In this document: in pieces, positions 5,386 to 7,593 of the stretch
Layout of the letters: every line of letters begins with the position of its first letter
Position numbering within the stretch: the first letter of the stretch is position 1
Assembly: GCA_016198635.1 (NCBI GenBank)
Contig: JACQIF010000034.1
Location: forward strand, 1 to 7,593
Direction of reading: 5' to 3'
Source of the DNA: Candidatus Aenigmatarchaeota archaeon
GTDB taxonomy: Archaea > Aenigmatarchaeota > Aenigmatarchaeia > PWEA01 > JACQIF01
Length of the DNA: 7,593 bases
The notes under the pieces: generated by a model
The model's database searches: none
What the model was told of the DNA's origin: nothing
The model's input: the letters and a program-made list of their open reading frames with translations, nothing else
Made by a program: the position numbers and the translations under genes

Positions 5386-6219
5386 CTACTTCTCTAAACA
5401 ATATAAGCGATGTGAACTTGTGCAGTCACTGAGCGTTCCGGCGATCCAGAGAGCGGTTAATGCTTTAGCGTTCCCTGTAGTGCTTCTCTCACCACCGCTG
5501 CTTTGAGTCCAGCTATTGCATGTTGTCGGCTCCGCGTTTCCAGATGGTTTTGTACCGGTCCATACAGATAGCGGTGATGTTATTTCCTCGTTGTGCTCGT
5601 CGTATTTGATGCCGCTTTGAATTTGAACATTACCTGAAATATCCCACAGATCATTACAGTTATCGGCCACTGTTTCCCCACGCCAGTTTATTATCTCAAA
5701 GTTGCAGTTCTCAGAAAGCCTAGTAATCTTGTCTTTCGCCCCTTCAGAACTTGTAGAGAGTACAGCAAAGAACCGTTCTTTGTATTCAGGCGGGGAACCG
5801 GCAGAAGCGAGTGCGAGTTTGCACTTTTGGTCGGCTCCGCTGGAACCTCCAAGGTTGCCGTTGAATGTAGCAGATGTTACGAACATCAGTCTAAAACCGG
5901 AGGAGGAAGGCGGATAGAATGGTTGAGACTGCTGGGGCTGCTGTGTCGTTTGGCCGGAGGGTGGTACAGAAGTTGTGCTACTACCTCCTTCTGTGTCTGT
6001 CGTCGTCTCCCGTCTGGCAGGCGTATTGCAGTAACTCAGCGCATTGATTCCCAGGGGCAGCGGCAGCGCGCATACGATCGTCTGCGGAAGCGAGAGCGTT
6101 CCGGAGGCCCGCTGCTGCTCCGACTGGGTTAGCGTGCCTGTGAGCGCGATGGCCAGAACGACGAGTATCGCGGCTATTAAGACTGTAAACAACGCCTCCT
6201 TGCTGCCCTTGCTGTCCAT
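5386..6219 (-). CDS. Membrane-anchored surface protein with C-terminal DUF1554-like domain
   Basis: This 277-residue protein has an N-terminal hydrophobic segment (about 9-30, after MDSKGSKEAL), a Ser/Thr/Pro/Gln-rich linker (about 66-108) and a C-terminal globular domain (about 108-276). The domain starts RLMFVTSATFNGNLGG, continues GADQKCKLALASAGSP and VADNCNDLWD, then VWTGT, TTCNSWT and LYCLEK. I recognise this layout as DUF1554, which I know mainly from bacterial surface proteins (Leptospira, myxobacteria and others) and which resembles C-type-lectin-like folds. Cys 133, 172, 188, 234, 266 and 274 could pair. The segment SKGSKEAL before the helix may be a pilin-like processing site or a plain anchor. 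Function is unknown; adhesion or ligand binding is inference. The frame is open to GTG at 6240, but GAGG seven bases before ATG 6219 favours that start. Confidence 0.8.
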   Translation of the reverse strand: MDSKGSKEALFTVLIAAILVVLAIALTGTLTQSEQQRASGTLSLPQTIVCALPLPLGINALSYCNTPARRETTTDTEGGSSTTSVPPSGQTTQQPQQSQPFYPPSSSGFRLMFVTSATFNGNLGGSSGADQKCKLALASAGSPPEYKERFFAVLSTSSEGAKDKITRLSENCNFEIINWRGETVADNCNDLWDISGNVQIQSGIKYDEHNEEITSPLSVWTGTKPSGNAEPTTCNSWTQSSGGERSTTGNAKALTALWIAGTLSDCTSSHRLYCLEK

Positions 6220-6225
6220 TGTAAC

Positions 6226-6230
6226 GCCTC
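6226..6230 (-). promoter_or_regulatory. Ribosome binding site that decides the DUF1554-like gene start
   Basis: GAGGC on the minus strand places GAGG about seven bases from ATG 6219. No comparable site precedes the alternative GTG at 6240. A TTAAATAT box at 6246-6253 overlaps the upstream stop codon but is too close to include this site in a transcript, so I do not call it a promoter. Confidence 0.55.
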
Positions 6231-6249
6231 TTTTACGCACCGACGATAT

Positions 6250-7593
6250 TTAACACTGAAGCACAACGTCACGGTCTATGCACGCGGTCCCTGAACACAC
6301 GCCAGAGTCTGCGCCTGCTGCGCAAGCCGCAGCTGTCTTCACAGTGCATCCTGTCTTTGACGCGGTCGCGGAGTAGAACTTTCCTAGAGCGAAGCCGTCT
6401 TTCGACGAGTAGCCGCCGGAGTTAGTCTTCGGGAAGCCTGTAATATCTGTGGTGCAAGACGTCGCTGAGTCGCCGCTTCGTACAGTAACGTCCGCCCCTT
6501 CCACATTACCACCGTTCTGGTTCGTGACATGGACGCGTATGCGCGCATTCGTTGTTGCGCTCGAAGTGCCTGTGAAGTCCTTCGGAACGGCGTAAGCTAG
6601 TATCTCGACGTTGTCCATCTTATCAGGCCTGTAGAAGTCCGAGTTTCGCTCGCCCACAGGGTCACCGGCGCCGAGAACTATCTTGTCGATGTCAGTGGGA
6701 ACCCACGCGCTGACATGCCATCTATGGGAACTGTCTTCCCTTTCATTTCTCCCAAAGTCCCCGTTGCCCCCGTTTGTCGAGGCAACGACGTTATTCCCCT
6801 TGGCAAAACTGAACTCCAGATGGTTTTTAACGATGTCAGCGCGGACGCGAACGAACATGTATTTGTAAGCGGCTCTGTCCGCGCTGGGCGTCCCCAATGC
6901 AAATTCCCCGCTTCTCCACTCCGTACCGTAACCGAACTTCTCCTGCACAAGTTTCATGAAAGGTTTGCCGTTTACGACCTTCGGCAAGAATATTACGTGT
7001 TTCTCAACATGAGGCGGGTTATCTTTGAAATCATTCGATCCCCCGTAACCTGCAATTTCAATTTCGGAAACACCGGAATCTATCAGGCCGTCCCAGTGAT
7101 ACGAACGGGCGTCCCACCTGTCTGTATCAGGGTCGTCTCCTGTCACCGCGCCCGTAAGGTGATCCCATCCCCATTCAACGGAGGTCTTCACTGGATCCCA
7201 GACGAATCCTACAACAGTACCTCCTATACCGGCCACAGTTCCAACCAGCAGGCCGCCTGGGACGCACAGGGTTGAAAGGGATGGCGCCCCAAAGACCGCG
7301 CATCCCACTGCAAATCCTCCGGTAAAACCAGCTGCGCCCCCTACCACAGCGGTTTTGAGAGCATCATCAAGGCCGCCCCACCATTCGTAGTCATGATCGA
7401 ATGAAAGCGTGCTGCCGCCGCCTTGCAGGATCTGGCCGCCGGGAATTCTGAATTCAATGCGGTCGCTTATCCTGTCAGCACGCACTTGCAGCGAGGCGAT
7501 GCCATTCGCAAGATGCGGGCCTGGCACAGCCGTCTTTTCGCCTGTGCTATTCCAGTCGCCGGATGTTGATGTGGCCGCAGAAGGGTCGTACTG
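6250..7593 (-). CDS. Large surface or secreted protein, C-terminal part (5' end outside window)
   Basis: The frame is open to the window edge, giving the last 447 residues of a longer protein; the GTG at 7527 is internal. I do not recognise the family. Visible in order: a Ser/Thr-rich stretch (1-20), a beta-rich part, a long Gly-rich hydrophobic segment (about 78-132, with AVVGGAAGFTGGFAVG and GGLLVGTVAGIGGTVVGFVW), and a Trp/Asp-rich part (about 133-170). A large mixed region (about 170-340) follows. The C-terminal domain (about 348-447) has RIRVHVTNQNGG, GADVTVRSG and GFALGKFYSATASK, reminiscent of Ig-like or carboxypeptidase regulatory-like beta sandwiches, with eight cysteines (380 to 447). 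The last residue is Cys. An extracellular role is inferred from the composition and from the neighbouring surface genes. The Gly-rich segment could be two membrane helices or a glycine-zipper hairpin. Confidence 0.8.
   Translation of the reverse strand, partial: QYDPSAATSTSGDWNSTGEKTAVPGPHLANGIASLQVRADRISDRIEFRIPGGQILQGGGSTLSFDHDYEWWGGLDDALKTAVVGGAAGFTGGFAVGCAVFGAPSLSTLCVPGGLLVGTVAGIGGTVVGFVWDPVKTSVEWGWDHLTGAVTGDDPDTDRWDARSYHWDGLIDSGVSEIEIAGYGGSNDFKDNPPHVEKHVIFLPKVVNGKPFMKLVQEKFGYGTEWRSGEFALGTPSADRAAYKYMFVRVRADIVKNHLEFSFAKGNNVVASTNGGNGDFGRNEREDSSHRWHVSAWVPTDIDKIVLGAGDPVGERNSDFYRPDKMDNVEILAYAVPKDFTGTSSATTNARIRVHVTNQNGGNVEGADVTVRSGDSATSCTTDITGFPKTNSGGYSSKDGFALGKFYSATASKTGCTVKTAAACAAGADSGVCSGTACIDRDVVLQC

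Noticed and set aside
6246..6253. TTAAATAT as a promoter for the DUF1554-like gene
   Set aside because: It overlaps the upstream stop codon, and initiation 22-27 bases downstream would fall past the ribosome binding site at 6226-6230.
6715..7275. A 186-residue plus-strand open frame
   Set aside because: It is antisense to the large surface protein, whose own frame has a coherent composition over 447 residues.
1..7593. CRISPR arrays, tRNA or rRNA genes, insertion sequences
   Set aside because: I saw no regularly spaced repeats, no tRNA-like cloverleaf or rRNA motifs in the short gaps, and no transposase or terminal inverted repeats; nearly all of the window is protein-coding.

Overview
This window is archaeal, and every gene I can support lies on the minus strand, so transcription runs from position 7593 towards 1. 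The domain call rests on the gene set and order: 20S proteasome alpha subunit, SBDS, exosome Rrp4-Rrp41-Rrp42, ribosomal protein L37Ae (eL43) and RNA polymerase subunit P. This is the conserved archaeal proteasome-exosome superoperon. TATA-like boxes and GGAGGTGA-type ribosome binding sites fit. The short membrane proteins beginning RKG(V/L)ELP-x-(N/S)TL resemble pilin-like proteins I associate with uncultured DPANN-type lineages (for example Diapherotrites or Micrarchaeota). That placement is inference and not firm.

Region A (about 4841-7593, extending beyond the window) encodes cell-surface proteins. First comes the C-terminal 447 residues of a large secreted or surface protein with a Gly-rich hydrophobic segment and a C-terminal beta-sandwich-like domain. 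Next is a 277-residue membrane-anchored protein with a C-terminal DUF1554-type domain. After it comes a promoter and the first of three tandem small six-cysteine pilin-like genes, ending near 4461.

The three small proteins share a processing-site-like N-terminus, one hydrophobic helix and a common cysteine pattern, C-x7-CC-x8-C-xn-CC. The middle copy is the most interesting object here. Its reading frame is interrupted by TGA exactly where both neighbours have the fourth cysteine. Reading through it restores the terminal CC pair and ends at a TAG that sits in a TAGGTGA junction like that of the preceding paralogue. The TGA is therefore either a selenocysteine or otherwise recoded codon, or a recent nonsense change.

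Region B (21-4430) is the informational superoperon. A TATA box and a strong ribosome binding site precede psmA. Then follow the SBDS gene, rrp4, rrp41, rrp42, rpl37ae and rpoP, with short gaps or overlaps. A second TATA-like box before rpl37ae may drive the last two genes separately. Together these genes couple ribosome maturation, RNA degradation, protein degradation, translation and transcription. The longest stretch without a gene is 4337-4460, which holds the psmA promoter and a probable terminator of the small surface-protein genes.
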